Shown: positions 17,932 through 27,787 of the stretch, piece after piece
Numbering within the stretch: position 1 is the first letter of the stretch
How the letters are laid out: every line of letters begins with the position of its first letter
Assembly (NCBI RefSeq): GCF_009696005.1
Contig: NZ_VUMV01000005.1
Location: 124,001-188,000 of the forward strand
Direction: 5' to 3'
Length of the DNA: 64,000 bases
Source: Bilifractor porci
GTDB taxonomy: Bacteria; Bacillota; Clostridia; Lachnospirales; Lachnospiraceae
The notes under the pieces: generated by a model
Told to the model about the DNA's origin: nothing
Database searches by the model: none
Seen by the model: the letters and a program-made list of their open reading frames with translations, nothing else
Translations under genes and position numbers: made by a program

Positions 17932-19955
17932 TGGACCATTTTGAACTGCATTCCGACTATCAGCCTACGGGGGATCAGCCGCAGGCCATACAGAAGCTTG
18001 TAGACGGGTTCCTGCAGGGAAACCAGTGTGAGACGCTGCTGGGAGTGACCGGTTCCGGGAAAACCTTTACCATGGCAAACGTGATTGCACAGCTGAACCG
18101 GCCTACGCTGGTCATCGCGCACAATAAGACGCTTGCGGCGCAGCTCTACAGCGAATTCAAGGAGTTTTTCCCGGAAAACGCCGTGGAATACTTCGTCAGC
18201 TATTACGATTATTATCAGCCGGAGGCCTATGTCCCCTCCTCGGACACGTACATCGCCAAGGATTCCTCCAGAAACGAGGAGATCGATAAGCTCCGCCTGT
18301 CGGCGACATCGTCGCTGATCGAACGCAGGGATGTCATTGTCGTTTCTTCTGTTTCCTGCATTTACGGTCTGGGAAGTCCCAAGGACTACGAAAAAATGAT
18401 TATCGCGCTACGTCCGGGGATGCAGAAGGACAGGGACGAGGTGGTCCGGGATCTGATCAATATCCAATATGAAAGAAATGAAATGGATTTTCACCGGGGA
18501 ACTTTCCGGGTCCATGGGGATGTGCTGGAAATTGTGCCAGCGGATCAGAGCGACAGGGCTGTGCGGGTGGAGTTTTTCGGGGATGAGATCGACCGGATTA
18601 CGGAGGTGGATCTGCTGATCGGGGAGATCCGCGCGGAGCTTTCGTTTGTCTCTGTCGCTCCGGCTTCCCATTATGTTATGCCCCAGGAAACCATTAACAG
18701 GGCGACGGACGCGATCGAGAAGGAGCTGGAAGAGAGAATCCGCTACTTCCGAGGAGAGGGAAAGCTCCTGGAGGCCCAGCGCATAGAGGAACGGACCAAT
18801 TTTGATATTGAAATGCTGCGGGAGACCGGCGTGTGTTCCGGAATCGAGAATTATTCGAGACATCTCTCCGGCCTGAAGCCGGGGCAGCCCCCCTATACCC
18901 TGATGGACTTCTTTCCGGATGACTTTCTGATTATGATCGATGAATCACATAAGACGATTCCACAGATCGGGGCGATGTACAACGGAGACCGCTCCCGGAA
19001 GACAACGCTGGTGGATTACGGTTTCCGGCTTCCGTCCGCCCTGGACAACCGGCCGCTGAAGTTTGAGGAATTCGAGGAGCGCATCAACCAGATCCTCTTT
19101 GTGTCCGCCACACCCGGCGAATATGAGGAAGAGCATGAGATGCTTCGCGCGGAGCAGCTGATCCGTCCCACCGGGCTTCTGGACCCGGCTGTGGAGGTTC
19201 GTCCGGTGGAAGGGCAGATCGACGACCTGATCGGGGAAATACGGAAGGAGACAGAGCAGCATCATAAAGTCCTCGTCACAACGCTGACCAAGCGGATGGC
19301 GGAAGATCTGACAGGGTACATGAAGGAGGCCGGAATCCGGGTCAATTATCTCCACTCCGATATTGACGCGCTGGAAAGGACAAAAATCATCCGGGATATG
19401 AGGCTGGATGTGTTTGACGTCCTGGTTGGAATCAATCTTCTGCGGGAGGGGCTGGATATTCCGGAAATTACTCTGGTCGCCATTCTGGACGCGGATAAAG
19501 AGGGCTTCCTTCGTTCCGCCACATCGCTGATCCAGACAATCGGACGTGCGGCCCGCAATTCGGAGGGCCATGTCATCATGTACGCGGACACGGTAACCGA
19601 TTCCATGCACACGGCGATCGAAGAAACACAGAGGCGCAGGCAGCTGCAGCAGGCATACAACGAGGAACACCACATTACGCCAAAGACAATCCGGAAGAGC
19701 GTCCGGGACCTGATCAGTATTTCCAGAGAAGTGGCGGAGGATGAAAAACGGATGGAAAAGGATCCGGAATCCATGAGCCGGGAAGAGCTGGAAAAGATGA
19801 TCGCGAAGATCGAAAAGCAGATGCGCGCGGCAGCGGCGGAGCTTAATTTTGAGATGGCCGCGGAACTCCGGGACAGGATGACGGAGCTGAAGAAAAACCT
19901 TCTGGACGCCTCGGATGTGATGGAACATCCGGTCCGGAAGAGAAGAAAAAAATAA
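17931..19955 (+). CDS. uvrB: UvrABC excision nuclease subunit B
   Basis: UvrB is the damage-verifying helicase of nucleotide excision repair. The 674-residue protein has P-loop [12 protein letters not shown], the beta-hairpin region [12 protein letters not shown], helicase motif MIDESHKT, and motifs [14 protein letters not shown] and [11 protein letters not shown]-terminal UVR domain ([29 protein letters not shown]) contacts UvrC. I chose ATG 17931 over the in-frame GTG three bases upstream. The ATG overlaps the stop of the protease gene. No LexA box was seen immediately upstream, so SOS control would have to come from an upstream promoter. Confidence 0.97.
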   Translation: MDHFELHSDYQPTGDQPQAIQKLVDGFLQGNQCETLLGVTGSGKTFTMANVIAQLNRPTLVIAHNKTLAAQLYSEFKEFFPENAVEYFVSYYDYYQPEAYVPSSDTYIAKDSSRNEEIDKLRLSATSSLIERRDVIVVSSVSCIYGLGSPKDYEKMIIALRPGMQKDRDEVVRDLINIQYERNEMDFHRGTFRVHGDVLEIVPADQSDRAVRVEFFGDEIDRITEVDLLIGEIRAELSFVSVAPASHYVMPQETINRATDAIEKELEERIRYFRGEGKLLEAQRIEERTNFDIEMLRETGVCSGIENYSRHLSGLKPGQPPYTLMDFFPDDFLIMIDESHKTIPQIGAMYNGDRSRKTTLVDYGFRLPSALDNRPLKFEEFEERINQILFVSATPGEYEEEHEMLRAEQLIRPTGLLDPAVEVRPVEGQIDDLIGEIRKETEQHHKVLVTTLTKRMAEDLTGYMKEAGIRVNYLHSDIDALERTKIIRDMRLDVFDVLVGINLLREGLDIPEITLVAILDADKEGFLRSATSLIQTIGRAARNSEGHVIMYADTVTDSMHTAIEETQRRRQLQQAYNEEHHITPKTIRKSVRDLISISREVAEDEKRMEKDPESMSREELEKMIAKIEKQMRAAAAELNFEMAAELRDRMTELKKNLLDASDVMEHPVRKRRKK

Positions 19956-20004
19956 AAGAAAATAGAACGCGATGTTTCCGCCGCGCAGGCAGAAGTACAG
20001 GGCA

Positions 20005-20040
20005 TAAACGGTTTACAAACGATTTTTTTAACAATATAAT
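20005..20040 (+). promoter_or_regulatory. scrA promoter with overlapping palindromic operator
   Basis: TTTACA (20012-20017) and TATAAT (20035-20040) are exactly 17 nt apart. The palindrome TAAACGGTTTA (20005-20015) overlaps the -35 box and resembles LacI-family operators such as those of sucrose repressors. No LacI-type regulator gene lies in the window, so the repressor would be encoded elsewhere. Confidence 0.65.
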
Positions 20041-20201
20041 GAAGGTAATATCTGGTTCTTTCATGTGAGAAATGTTCCCGGCGGTATCAGGAGAAAGAAC
20101 AGATCGGCCTTCTTTTCTGTACTCTTTGCCGCAACCGGGCGGAGATACAGGGGGAAAGTCCGGGGTTTCCTTGACAGGTTCCAGAATGAGGAGGAAAACA
20201 C

Positions 20202-22127
20202 ATGAGCCTGGATTACAGAAAAGCAGCGCAGGGAGTGCTGGACAACATCGGCGGCGCGTCCAACGTGGCGTCGGCGGCACACTGTGCAACCAGACTGCGT
20301 CTGGTCATCAATGACAACAGCAAGGTGAATACGGCTGCCATCGAAAATGTGGAGGGAGTCAAGGGATGCTTTGAGGCATCCGGACAGCTGCAGATTATTT
20401 TCGGAACCGGTACGGTCAATAAGGTTTTTGATGAATTTATTGCCATTTCCGGAGTGGAGGCAGGAACTAAGGAATCCGCGAAGGAGGCGGCGGCCCAGAA
20501 GCAGAATCCGTTTTTCCGGGCTATTAAGACGCTGGGCGACGTGTTTGTGCCCATTATTCCGGCGATTGTCGCGTCCGGTCTTCTGAACGGACTGCTGGGA
20601 GGACTTTCCAACGCCATCCCGGCCCTGCAGGACAGCAGTTACTACAATATGATCAATCTGATGGCAGGGGCGGCTCTCTCCATGCTGCCTATCCTGATTG
20701 CCATCAGCGCGGCGAAGAAATTCGGCGGCAATCCTTATCTGGCCGCTGTTATCGGATTTGTGATGATACATCCGAACCTGATCAACGCGTGGAGCGTGGC
20801 GACAATGGATGCCGCGGAAATCCCCGTCTGGCATGTGTTCGGACTGACTATCCAGCAGACAGGCTATCAGGGTCATGTAATTCCGGTTATTATCGCCATC
20901 TTATTTATGAGCACGCTGGAGAAATGGCTGCATAAGCACGTACCGGAAATTCTGGATCTGTTTGTCACCCCGCTGGTCACGGTCCTGGTTACCGGAATCC
21001 TGACAATGACCATTATCGGACCGGTATTCAAGGTTGTAGAGGACTGGATCCTGATCGGGGCAAGAGCCCTGATCACGCTGCCGTTTGGTGTTGGAGGCCT
21101 TCTGATCGGCTTCTTCTACGCGTTTACGGTGGTCGCCGGATTCCATCATATGTATAACATGATAGAGGCGCAGATGGTAAGCCAGAATCCTCCGGCGAAC
21201 ATCTGGATGCCTGTCGCGACAGCCGCTAATGTGGGACAGGGCGCCGCGGCCATGGCGGTTGCCTTCAAGACCAAAAACGAAAAGACGAAATCCATGGCTC
21301 TGCCGGCTTCTCTCTCCGCTTTTCTGGGAATCACGGAACCGGCAATCTTCGGTGTCAACATCCGCTACCGCAAGCCGTTTATCGCGGGCTGCTGCGGCGG
21401 TGCTGTCGGCGGAATGCTGGCCTCGCTGTTCGGGATCAAGGCGACAGCCTATGGAATTACCGGACTGTTCGGCTTCCTGATCACCACGGATTTCTGGCTC
21501 CAGTACGCGATTGTCATGGCGGTATCTTTCGTGGTGGCCTTCGCGGTGTCTTATATCAGTTATAAAGATGAAGCACCTGCGCAGGCAGCGCCGGTGGTGG
21601 AAAAGACAGACATTCCGGCAGGGCAGAAAAACGCTGAGAAGACAGAGGAGCCTGCGCAGGAAAGCAGTGACGGACAGGAGAAGAAGGTCTACGCGCCGGT
21701 CAGCGGCGAGGCAATTCCGTCTTCCCAGGTGGACGATCCGACCTTTGCGTCGGAGGCGCTTGGAAAGGGACTGGCCATTATTCCTTCCGAGGGAAAGGTA
21801 TACGCCCCGTTTGACGGAACGGTGGAGATGCTCTTTGATACGAAGCACGCGGTAGCGGTCACTTCCGATGACGGTGTGGAGATCCTGATTCATGTCGGGG
21901 TGGATACGGTAAATCTGAAGGGAGAGGGCTATACCGCACACACAGCTACAGGCGAGAAGGTTAAGAAGGGCCAGCTGCTTCTGGAATTTGATATGGATCG
22001 GATCCGGAAAGCCGGCTACCAGACGGTTACGCCCGTCATTGTGACAAACAGTGATGAATATAAGAGCGTGCAGGTGGTCAAGACCGGTTCCGTCCAGGCT
22101 GGAGATGAGGTTCTTACAGTATGCTGA
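20202..22127 (+). CDS. scrA: PTS sugar transporter subunit IIBCA, probably sucrose-specific
   Basis: Takes up a beta-glucoside-family sugar and phosphorylates it using HPr-P. Domains in order: EIIB with the phospho-Cys in HCATRLRLV (Cys28), EIIC with about ten membrane segments and the GITEPAIFGVNIRYRKPF motif, an acidic linker, and a C-terminal EIIA (crr-like) with ILIHVGVDTVNLKGEGY carrying the phospho-His. The 641-residue fused B-C-A layout is complete. Sucrose specificity is inferred from the overlapping sucrose-6-phosphate hydrolase gene. General PTS genes ptsH-ptsI follow within 2 kb. Confidence 0.9.
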   Translation: MSLDYRKAAQGVLDNIGGASNVASAAHCATRLRLVINDNSKVNTAAIENVEGVKGCFEASGQLQIIFGTGTVNKVFDEFIAISGVEAGTKESAKEAAAQKQNPFFRAIKTLGDVFVPIIPAIVASGLLNGLLGGLSNAIPALQDSSYYNMINLMAGAALSMLPILIAISAAKKFGGNPYLAAVIGFVMIHPNLINAWSVATMDAAEIPVWHVFGLTIQQTGYQGHVIPVIIAILFMSTLEKWLHKHVPEILDLFVTPLVTVLVTGILTMTIIGPVFKVVEDWILIGARALITLPFGVGGLLIGFFYAFTVVAGFHHMYNMIEAQMVSQNPPANIWMPVATAANVGQGAAAMAVAFKTKNEKTKSMALPASLSAFLGITEPAIFGVNIRYRKPFIAGCCGGAVGGMLASLFGIKATAYGITGLFGFLITTDFWLQYAIVMAVSFVVAFAVSYISYKDEAPAQAAPVVEKTDIPAGQKNAEKTEEPAQESSDGQEKKVYAPVSGEAIPSSQVDDPTFASEALGKGLAIIPSEGKVYAPFDGTVEMLFDTKHAVAVTSDDGVEILIHVGVDTVNLKGEGYTAHTATGEKVKKGQLLLEFDMDRIRKAGYQTVTPVIVTNSDEYKSVQVVKTGSVQAGDEVLTVC

Positions 22128-23533
22128 AACGAAAAGATCTCTGGAGGCTTGGGTTTCACCTGATGCCTCCGGAGGGGTGGCTGAATGACCCGAACGGCCT
22201 TTGCCAGTTCCGGGGACTGTATCATGTTTTTTTTCAGTATGCGCCGAAGGAGGCCGGTCCGGACGGAAGGCCGGCCCGTACCTGGGGGCATTACGCGGGC
22301 AAAGACCTGATGGATTTGAAGTTTCAGGGGGTTCCTTTCTGGCCGACGGACGCCGAAGACCACGACGGCTGCTATTCCGGTTCCGCGGTGGCGGACGGGG
22401 ATAAGATCCGGCTCTACTACACAGGCAATGTAAAACAGCCGGGAGAGCATGACTACACCTACAGCGGCCGCGAGGCCAATGAGATTCTGGTGGAAACAGA
22501 CGGGAAGAACTTCGGTGAAAAGCGGACGGTGCTCCGAAACCGGGATTACCCGGAGGACTGTACCTGCCATGTCCGGGATCCCAAGGTGTGGAAGGAAAAC
22601 GGAACCTGGTACATGGTTCTGGGGGCGCGTGTCAAAAGCCCGGAGCAGACAGCGGAAGCCGACCGTGGGGAGGTCCTCTTCTATGAGAGCGGGGACGGAT
22701 TCTCCTGGAAGCTTCTGAAGACGCTGTCGTCCACGGAGCGCTTCGGCTATATGTGGGAGTGTCCGGACTACTTTGAGCTGGGAGGGAAAACATTTCTGTC
22801 TCTCTGCCCGCAGGGGGTTCCGGCAGAAGAATTCCGCTATCAGAACATCTACCAGGCCGGCTACTACACCGTAAAGGGGGAACTGCGCGGAAAACAGACG
22901 CTTCACAGCTTCCGGGAATGGGATTACGGGTTCGATTTCTATGCCCCGCAGACCTTTACAGATGAAAACGGCAGACGGATTCTCTTCGGGTGGATCGGCA
23001 TGCCGGATCACCCCTATGGAAATCCCACGGCGGAGAGAGGCTGGGAAAACTGCCTGACCGTTCCGCGCCTGCTGACCGCAGAGGACGGCGTGATCTGCCA
23101 GAATCCGGTGCCGGAGCTGGCTGGGCTGCGGTACCACGAGACGATGATCATGCCGAGGGAGACCTTCTGTCTGCCGGACGGAACAGGAGATTTTGAGATC
23201 TGTTTCCTGGAGGGGACGGAGGAACAGGAGTGGAAGATTTCTTTCGGCGGCGCGGCGGAGCTATCCTTCCGGGACGGCGTGCTGCAGCTCTCCGTTGCGG
23301 AGAACGCGGGATACGGAAGGACGGTACGGAAGGTAAAAACAGACCGGATAGAATTTCTGCGGATCCTGGTGGACACCTCGGTTCTTGAAATTTATGCGGA
23401 TGACGGGAAAATAGTGCTCACGACCAGGTACTATCCGGACTACCAGGGGGAACGCCAGGATCTGGCGGTTCAATTCCACTGCCCGTCGGCGGCGATCACC
23501 GGCTGGAGAATACATCCGCACTGTTTCTTTTGA
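22121..23533 (+). CDS. scrB: Sucrose-6-phosphate hydrolase (GH32)
   Basis: Hydrolyses sucrose 6-phosphate, the product of the PTS, to glucose 6-phosphate and fructose. The 470-residue GH32 protein has the nucleophile motif WLNDPNGLCQF (around residue 20), GCYSGSAV, the transition-state Asp in HVRDPKVW, and the acid/base Glu in MWECPDYFEL. A C-terminal beta-sandwich follows. No signal peptide is present, which fits an intracellular enzyme acting on phosphorylated sugar. The ATG overlaps the scrA stop by 7 nt. Confidence 0.93.
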   Translation: MLKRKDLWRLGFHLMPPEGWLNDPNGLCQFRGLYHVFFQYAPKEAGPDGRPARTWGHYAGKDLMDLKFQGVPFWPTDAEDHDGCYSGSAVADGDKIRLYYTGNVKQPGEHDYTYSGREANEILVETDGKNFGEKRTVLRNRDYPEDCTCHVRDPKVWKENGTWYMVLGARVKSPEQTAEADRGEVLFYESGDGFSWKLLKTLSSTERFGYMWECPDYFELGGKTFLSLCPQGVPAEEFRYQNIYQAGYYTVKGELRGKQTLHSFREWDYGFDFYAPQTFTDENGRRILFGWIGMPDHPYGNPTAERGWENCLTVPRLLTAEDGVICQNPVPELAGLRYHETMIMPRETFCLPDGTGDFEICFLEGTEEQEWKISFGGAAELSFRDGVLQLSVAENAGYGRTVRKVKTDRIEFLRILVDTSVLEIYADDGKIVLTTRYYPDYQGERQDLAVQFHCPSAAITGWRIHPHCFF

Positions 23534-23555
23534 CCGTACTCTGGTATACTTAGTG

Positions 23556-23587
23556 TATCAGTCAGGTTCCGGGGGACATGACTGATA
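23556..23587 (+). promoter_or_regulatory. Inverted repeat in the scrB-ptsH gap
   Basis: TATCAGTCA (23556-23564) and TGACTGATA (23579-23587) are perfect 9-bp complements around a 14-nt GC-rich loop. There is no U run. It may be an operator or an RNA stem-loop upstream of ptsH. A TTGACA at 23611-23616 lacks a partner -10 before the ptsH start. Confidence 0.45.
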
Positions 23588-23641
23588 ACAACGCTGTAAT
23601 CATTATCATATTGACACGATAAAAACAGGAGGAACTGATTC

Positions 23642-23899
23642 ATGAAGAGTTTTCAGTATGTTATCACAGATCCGGTAGGCATTCACGCAAGACCGGCCGG
23701 GGAACTGGTAAATGCGGCGCAGGCATGTGGGGCGGATGTCACCATTCGTGTGGGAGACAAGAGCGCGAGCGCAAAGAAGCTGATCAAGCTGATGGGACTC
23801 GGAATCAAGCAGGGCACGGAAGTCACGGTAGAGGTCAGCGGGGAAAATGAAGAGGCTGCCGCGGCGGAGATGGAGAAATTCTTTAAGGAGCATCTGTAA
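23642..23899 (+). CDS. ptsH: Phosphocarrier protein HPr (lacks the regulatory Ser46)
   Basis: HPr carries phosphate from enzyme I to sugar-specific EII proteins. The 85-residue protein has the phospho-His15 in GIHARPAG. In Gram-positive bacteria residue 46 is normally a serine phosphorylated by HPr kinase for catabolite repression. Here the helix reads SAKKLIKLMGLGIKQG and residue 46 is lysine. AGGAGG precedes the ATG. ptsI starts 25 nt downstream. Whether another HPr with Ser46 exists elsewhere in the genome cannot be seen. Confidence 0.95.
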   Translation: MKSFQYVITDPVGIHARPAGELVNAAQACGADVTIRVGDKSASAKKLIKLMGLGIKQGTEVTVEVSGENEEAAAAEMEKFFKEHL

Positions 23900-23923
23900 T
23901 TCGGTTGTCAGGAGGTGAAGCCT

Positions 23924-25555
23924 GTGGAAGTTTTTCAGGGGAAATCCATTTTTAAGGGTGTGGCAATCGGGCCGCTTCTCTATTACGGTAAAAAGGAAAC
24001 CACGGTCCGCCGTGAAAAGATTGAAGATACGGAGGCAGAGGTAGCCCGCTACAAAGAGGCCCGCGAAAAATCCGTCGCCCAGCTCCGGCAGCTGCATGAT
24101 GATTCGGTAAAAAAGGTCGGCGAGGAAAACGCCGCCATTTTTGATGTCCATGCCATGCTGATGGAGGATGAAGATTTCTGCGAAGCCATTGAGAACGCGA
24201 TCCGCACCCAGAATGTCAATGCGGAATATGCGGTCGCCGTGGCCGGGGAAAACTTTTCCAAAATGTTTGCGGAGATGGAGGACGAGTACTTCAAGGCCCG
24301 TTCCGCGGATATGAAGGACATCTCCGAGCGCCTGATCCGGGTTCTTACCGGAGAGGACGAAATGCACAGCTTCGAGGAGCCGTCTATCATCATCGCGGAC
24401 GACCTGATGCCCAGCGAGACGGTCCAGCTGGATAAGGAAAAGGTACTGGCGTTTGTCACCCGCCTCGGATCCTCAAACTCCCACACGGCCATCCTGGCAA
24501 GAACCATGAACATACCCGCGCTGATCGACATCCCGATCCGGGAGGACTGGAACGGGAAACTGGCGGCAGTTGACGGGCACACAGGGACGTTTTATCTGGA
24601 TCCAGACGAAGAGACCCTTCATGAGATGGAGGAAAAACGAGACAGGGACCTGGAGGCCCGCAGGCTGCTGCAGGAGCTGAAGGGGAAGAAAAACATTTCG
24701 CTGGATGGAAAAGAGATCAACCTTTACGCGAATATCGGAGGCCTGAAGGATGTAGCTGCCGTGCTCTCCAACGACGGAGGCGGCGTGGGACTTTTCCGCA
24801 GCGAGTTCCTGTATATCGGAAGGGATTCCCTTCCGACGGAGGAAGAGCAGTTCCAGGCATACAAGGCGGTTGTGGAAACCATGGCCGGAAAACGCGTGAT
24901 TATCCGCACGCTGGATATCGGCGCGGATAAAAAGGCGGATTATCTGGAGCTGGAGAAGGAGGACAACCCCGCGCTCGGCTATCGGGCGATCCGGATCTGT
25001 CTGACAAGGCCGGATATTTTCAAGACACAGCTGCGGGCGATTTTCCGGGCCAGCGCTTTCGGCAAAGTGGCTATCATGTATCCGATGATCACCTCTGTGG
25101 AGGAGCTGGATAAGATTCACACGATTGTCGCAGAGGTAAAGAAGGAACTGACGGCGGATAAAATACCGTTTAAGGATGATGTGGAAGAGGGCGTCATGAT
25201 TGAGACGCCGGCTGCGGCGCTGATCAGTGACGATCTGGCCAGGAAGGTGGATTTCTTCAGCATCGGCACCAATGACCTGACGCAGTACACACTGGCCATG
25301 GACAGGCAGAACAGCCGGCTCGATGTATTTTATAACCCGCATCACAAGGCGATCCTCCGCCTGATCCGCATGACGATAGAAAACGGCCATAAGGGCGGAG
25401 CCTGGGTAGGAATCTGCGGAGAGCTGGGGGCGGATACGACTCTCACCGAGACATTTCTCCGCATGGGAGTGGATGAGCTGTCCGTGTCCCCGTCCATGAT
25501 CCTGCCTGTAAGGGATGCCATCCGGAAGAGCCATGCTTATCCGGAAAAGGAGTAG
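23924..25555 (+). CDS. ptsI: Phosphoenolpyruvate-protein phosphotransferase (enzyme I)
   Basis: Transfers phosphate from PEP to HPr. The 543-residue protein has the N-terminal swivel domain with the active His in GSSNSHTAILARTMNIPAL (near residue 190). Its PEP-binding TIM barrel carries LFRSEFLYIGRD, RTLDIGADK, YPMITSVEEL, FFSIGTNDLTQY and the Cys motif GICGELG. I chose GTG 23924 because AGGAGGTG (23910-23917) is 6 nt upstream. In-frame GTG 23915 lies inside that ribosome site. Confidence 0.96.
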   Translation: MEVFQGKSIFKGVAIGPLLYYGKKETTVRREKIEDTEAEVARYKEAREKSVAQLRQLHDDSVKKVGEENAAIFDVHAMLMEDEDFCEAIENAIRTQNVNAEYAVAVAGENFSKMFAEMEDEYFKARSADMKDISERLIRVLTGEDEMHSFEEPSIIIADDLMPSETVQLDKEKVLAFVTRLGSSNSHTAILARTMNIPALIDIPIREDWNGKLAAVDGHTGTFYLDPDEETLHEMEEKRDRDLEARRLLQELKGKKNISLDGKEINLYANIGGLKDVAAVLSNDGGGVGLFRSEFLYIGRDSLPTEEEQFQAYKAVVETMAGKRVIIRTLDIGADKKADYLELEKEDNPALGYRAIRICLTRPDIFKTQLRAIFRASAFGKVAIMYPMITSVEELDKIHTIVAEVKKELTADKIPFKDDVEEGVMIETPAAALISDDLARKVDFFSIGTNDLTQYTLAMDRQNSRLDVFYNPHHKAILRLIRMTIENGHKGGAWVGICGELGADTTLTETFLRMGVDELSVSPSMILPVRDAIRKSHAYPEKE

Positions 25556-25638
25556 GAAGAAAGACCGTCTGTGCGGATAAGAAAAATTTTCCGCCGGGTG
25601 GAAACAATAGATGATACGCATGGGAGAGTTTTGCTGCT

Positions 25639-25938
25639 ATGGAAAGTTCTTGGATGGGAAAAGCCATCGGAATCTTTGAATTTGATAATATGGTTGCCTG
25701 TCTGGTTGCCATGGATGCGGCTGCAAAGGCGGCGGATATTGCCGTACAGGGTGTGGAAAGAAACCGTCTGAAGGCCGGCGCCTGTGTAAAAATCAGGGGA
25801 ACCGTCTCAGATGTCCGCGCCGCTATGGAGGCGGCTCTGGCCGCCGGAGCAAAATACGGAACGCTGACGGGAAAGCATGTCATTCCCGCCCCGTCAGAGG
25901 ATACAGAAACCGCCATGCAGGCGACGATTTTGAAATAG
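25639..25938 (+). CDS. BMC-domain shell protein (first of two)
   Basis: A 99-residue single-BMC-domain protein. MGKAIGIFEFDNMVACLVAMDAAAKAADIAVQGVERNRL matches the start of the BMC fold, and the end GKHVIPAPSEDTE is the typical hexamer-edge HVIPxP motif. Such proteins form hexameric tiles of bacterial microcompartment shells. No aldehyde dehydrogenase, signature enzyme or vertex protein is nearby. The gene is 83 nt after ptsI and 12 nt before the second BMC gene. ATG 25639 has GGGAGAG about 10 nt upstream; ATG 25654 is an alternative start. Its compartment is unknown. Confidence 0.85.
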   Translation: MESSWMGKAIGIFEFDNMVACLVAMDAAAKAADIAVQGVERNRLKAGACVKIRGTVSDVRAAMEAALAAGAKYGTLTGKHVIPAPSEDTETAMQATILK

Positions 25939-25950
25939 GAGGCGCTCAGG

Positions 25951-26235
25951 ATGAAATTCGGTGCGTTGGGTCTTGTGGAGGTCCTGGGGGCGGCAAACGG
26001 CGTTGTTGTCCTGGATAAAATGTGCAAGGCCGCGGATGTGACGTTTCAGGCAAGGTATACCAGAAACGGCGGTCATGATACCGTTGTTGTAGGAGGAGAT
26101 GTGGCAGCGGTAACGGCTGCCGTGCAGGCAGCGACTGAAAATCCTCCCTGTGAGGTAGTGGCTTCCGCCGTTATTTCCGGACCCGCGGAGGAAACCATGC
26201 GGGTGATGGCCGACTGGAAGGCCGGAAAAATGTGA
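25951..26235 (+). CDS. BMC-domain shell protein (second of two)
   Basis: A 94-residue BMC-fold protein: FGALGLVEVLGAANGVVVLDKMCKAADVTFQARYTRNGGHDTVVVGGDVAAVTAAVQAA. The C-terminal edge motif differs from its neighbour (VVASAVISGPAEETM instead of HVIPxP), so the two are not recent copies. AGGAGG precedes the ATG. It is 25 nt upstream of glgA and probably cotranscribed with it. A link with carbohydrate storage or PTS metabolism is possible by position only. Confidence 0.83.
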   Translation: MKFGALGLVEVLGAANGVVVLDKMCKAADVTFQARYTRNGGHDTVVVGGDVAAVTAAVQAATENPPCEVVASAVISGPAEETMRVMADWKAGKM

Positions 26236-26260
26236 CGGGACAGAGAGGAGGAGATCCGTT

Positions 26261-27706
26261 GTGAAAAATATTTTGTTTGCTGCTTCCGAATGCGTTCCCT
26301 TTATCAAGACAGGCGGGCTGGCGGATGTCGTCGGATCGCTGCCGAAGTATTTTCAGAAGGAATACTTTGACTGCCGGGTGGTCATGCCGAAATATAAGGC
26401 CATTCCGGAGAAATATACCAGCCAGATGCAGTATATCACCAATTTTTATATGGATCTGAACTGGCGCCAGCAGTATGTCGGCGTCTTTAAGCTGGAGCTG
26501 GATGGAATCACCTATTATTTTATCGATAATGAGGAGCATTTCTCCGGTGACCAGATCTACGGCGGAATGCCCTGGGATCTGGAGAAGTTTGCCTTTTTCA
26601 GCAAGGCAGTTCTCTCTATTCTTCCGGTTGTCAATTTTCATCCGGACGTGATTCACTGCCATGACTGGCAGACGGGCCTGATCCCGGTCTACCTGCACGA
26701 GCGCTTCCAGGGAAATGATTTCTTTCACAACATCAAGAGCGTCATGACCATCCATAACCTGAAGTTCCAGGGCATCTGGGATAAGGAGAGCATCAAAAGC
26801 ATTACCGGCCTCTCCGACTACTACTTTACGCCGGATAAACTGGAATACAATCGGGACGCCAATTATCTGAAGGGCGGCCTGGTCTACGCGGACGCCATCA
26901 CCACGGTGTCCAGGACCTATGCGGAAGAGATCAAGACGCCGTTCTACGGAGAGGGGCTGGACGGGCTGATGCGTGCCCGTGCCAACGATCTGCGCGGAAT
27001 TGTCAACGGTATTGATTACAACGAGTACAATCCGGAGACAGATCCGTGTATTGCGCAGCATTACAACGTAAAAAACTTCCGGAAGGAAAAGGTCAAGAAC
27101 AAACTGGCTCTCCAGCAGGAGCTGGGGCTGGAGACAGACCCGAAGGTCATGATGATCGGGATTGTCTCCCGGCTGACGGATCAGAAGGGACTGGACCTGA
27201 TTGCCTATATGATGGACGAGATGTGCCAGGACAGCATCCAGCTGGTTGTCCTGGGAACCGGAGAGGCCAAGTATGAGAACATGTTCCGCCACTTTGCCTG
27301 GAAATACGACAAGAAGGTATCGGCGAATATTTTCTATTCCAACGATCTTTCCCACAGAATTTACGCATCCTGTGACGCGTTCCTCATGCCTTCCCTGTTT
27401 GAGCCCTGCGGTCTGAGCCAGCTGATGAGCCTGCGCTACGGGACCGTGCCGATTGTCCGCGAGACCGGCGGCCTGAAGGATACGGTTGAGCCTTACAATG
27501 AGTATGAAAATACCGGGACCGGCTTCTCGTTTGCCAATTACAACGCGCATGAAATGCTTGGAACCATCCGCTACGCGGAGAGAATCTATTACGACAAGAG
27601 GCGTGACTGGAACAAAATCGTAGACCGCGGCATGGAGAAGGACTTCAGCTGGCACACGGCAGCCATGCAGTATCAGGAGCTGTATGACTGGCTGATCGGA
27701 TATTAA
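26261..27706 (+). CDS. glgA: Glycogen synthase (ADP-glucose dependent)
   Basis: A GT5 enzyme that elongates alpha-1,4-glucan from ADP-glucose. The 481-residue protein has the ADP-glucose-binding KTGGLADVVGSLP near residue 15, VIHCHDWQTGLIPVYL, HNLKFQG, the ISRLTDQKG-type motif (VSRLTDQKGLDLI) and FEPCGLSQLMSLRYGTVPIVRETGGL. Start is GTG 26261 with GAGGAGGAG at 26244-26252. No other glycogen genes (glgB, glgC, glgD, glgP) are adjacent, which is unusual. Instead two BMC genes lie directly upstream. Confidence 0.95.
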   Translation: MKNILFAASECVPFIKTGGLADVVGSLPKYFQKEYFDCRVVMPKYKAIPEKYTSQMQYITNFYMDLNWRQQYVGVFKLELDGITYYFIDNEEHFSGDQIYGGMPWDLEKFAFFSKAVLSILPVVNFHPDVIHCHDWQTGLIPVYLHERFQGNDFFHNIKSVMTIHNLKFQGIWDKESIKSITGLSDYYFTPDKLEYNRDANYLKGGLVYADAITTVSRTYAEEIKTPFYGEGLDGLMRARANDLRGIVNGIDYNEYNPETDPCIAQHYNVKNFRKEKVKNKLALQQELGLETDPKVMMIGIVSRLTDQKGLDLIAYMMDEMCQDSIQLVVLGTGEAKYENMFRHFAWKYDKKVSANIFYSNDLSHRIYASCDAFLMPSLFEPCGLSQLMSLRYGTVPIVRETGGLKDTVEPYNEYENTGTGFSFANYNAHEMLGTIRYAERIYYDKRRDWNKIVDRGMEKDFSWHTAAMQYQELYDWLIGY

Positions 27707-27787
27707 AATTTTTCCTGCCCGCGCGGCCGGGCAGCAGCGGAATGGAAAACGGTGCGGCTGTTCAGGGCCGGACGGGACAGGCAGAAG

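Noticed and set aside
25571-25771. Frame overlapping the first BMC gene
   Set aside because: Out of frame with the recognisable BMC protein and without a ribosome site.
20202-27706. PflB at 35005 as cargo of the BMC shell proteins
   Set aside because: The PflB sequence starts at the normal position with no N-terminal targeting extension and lies 9 kb away in a separate FNR-controlled unit.
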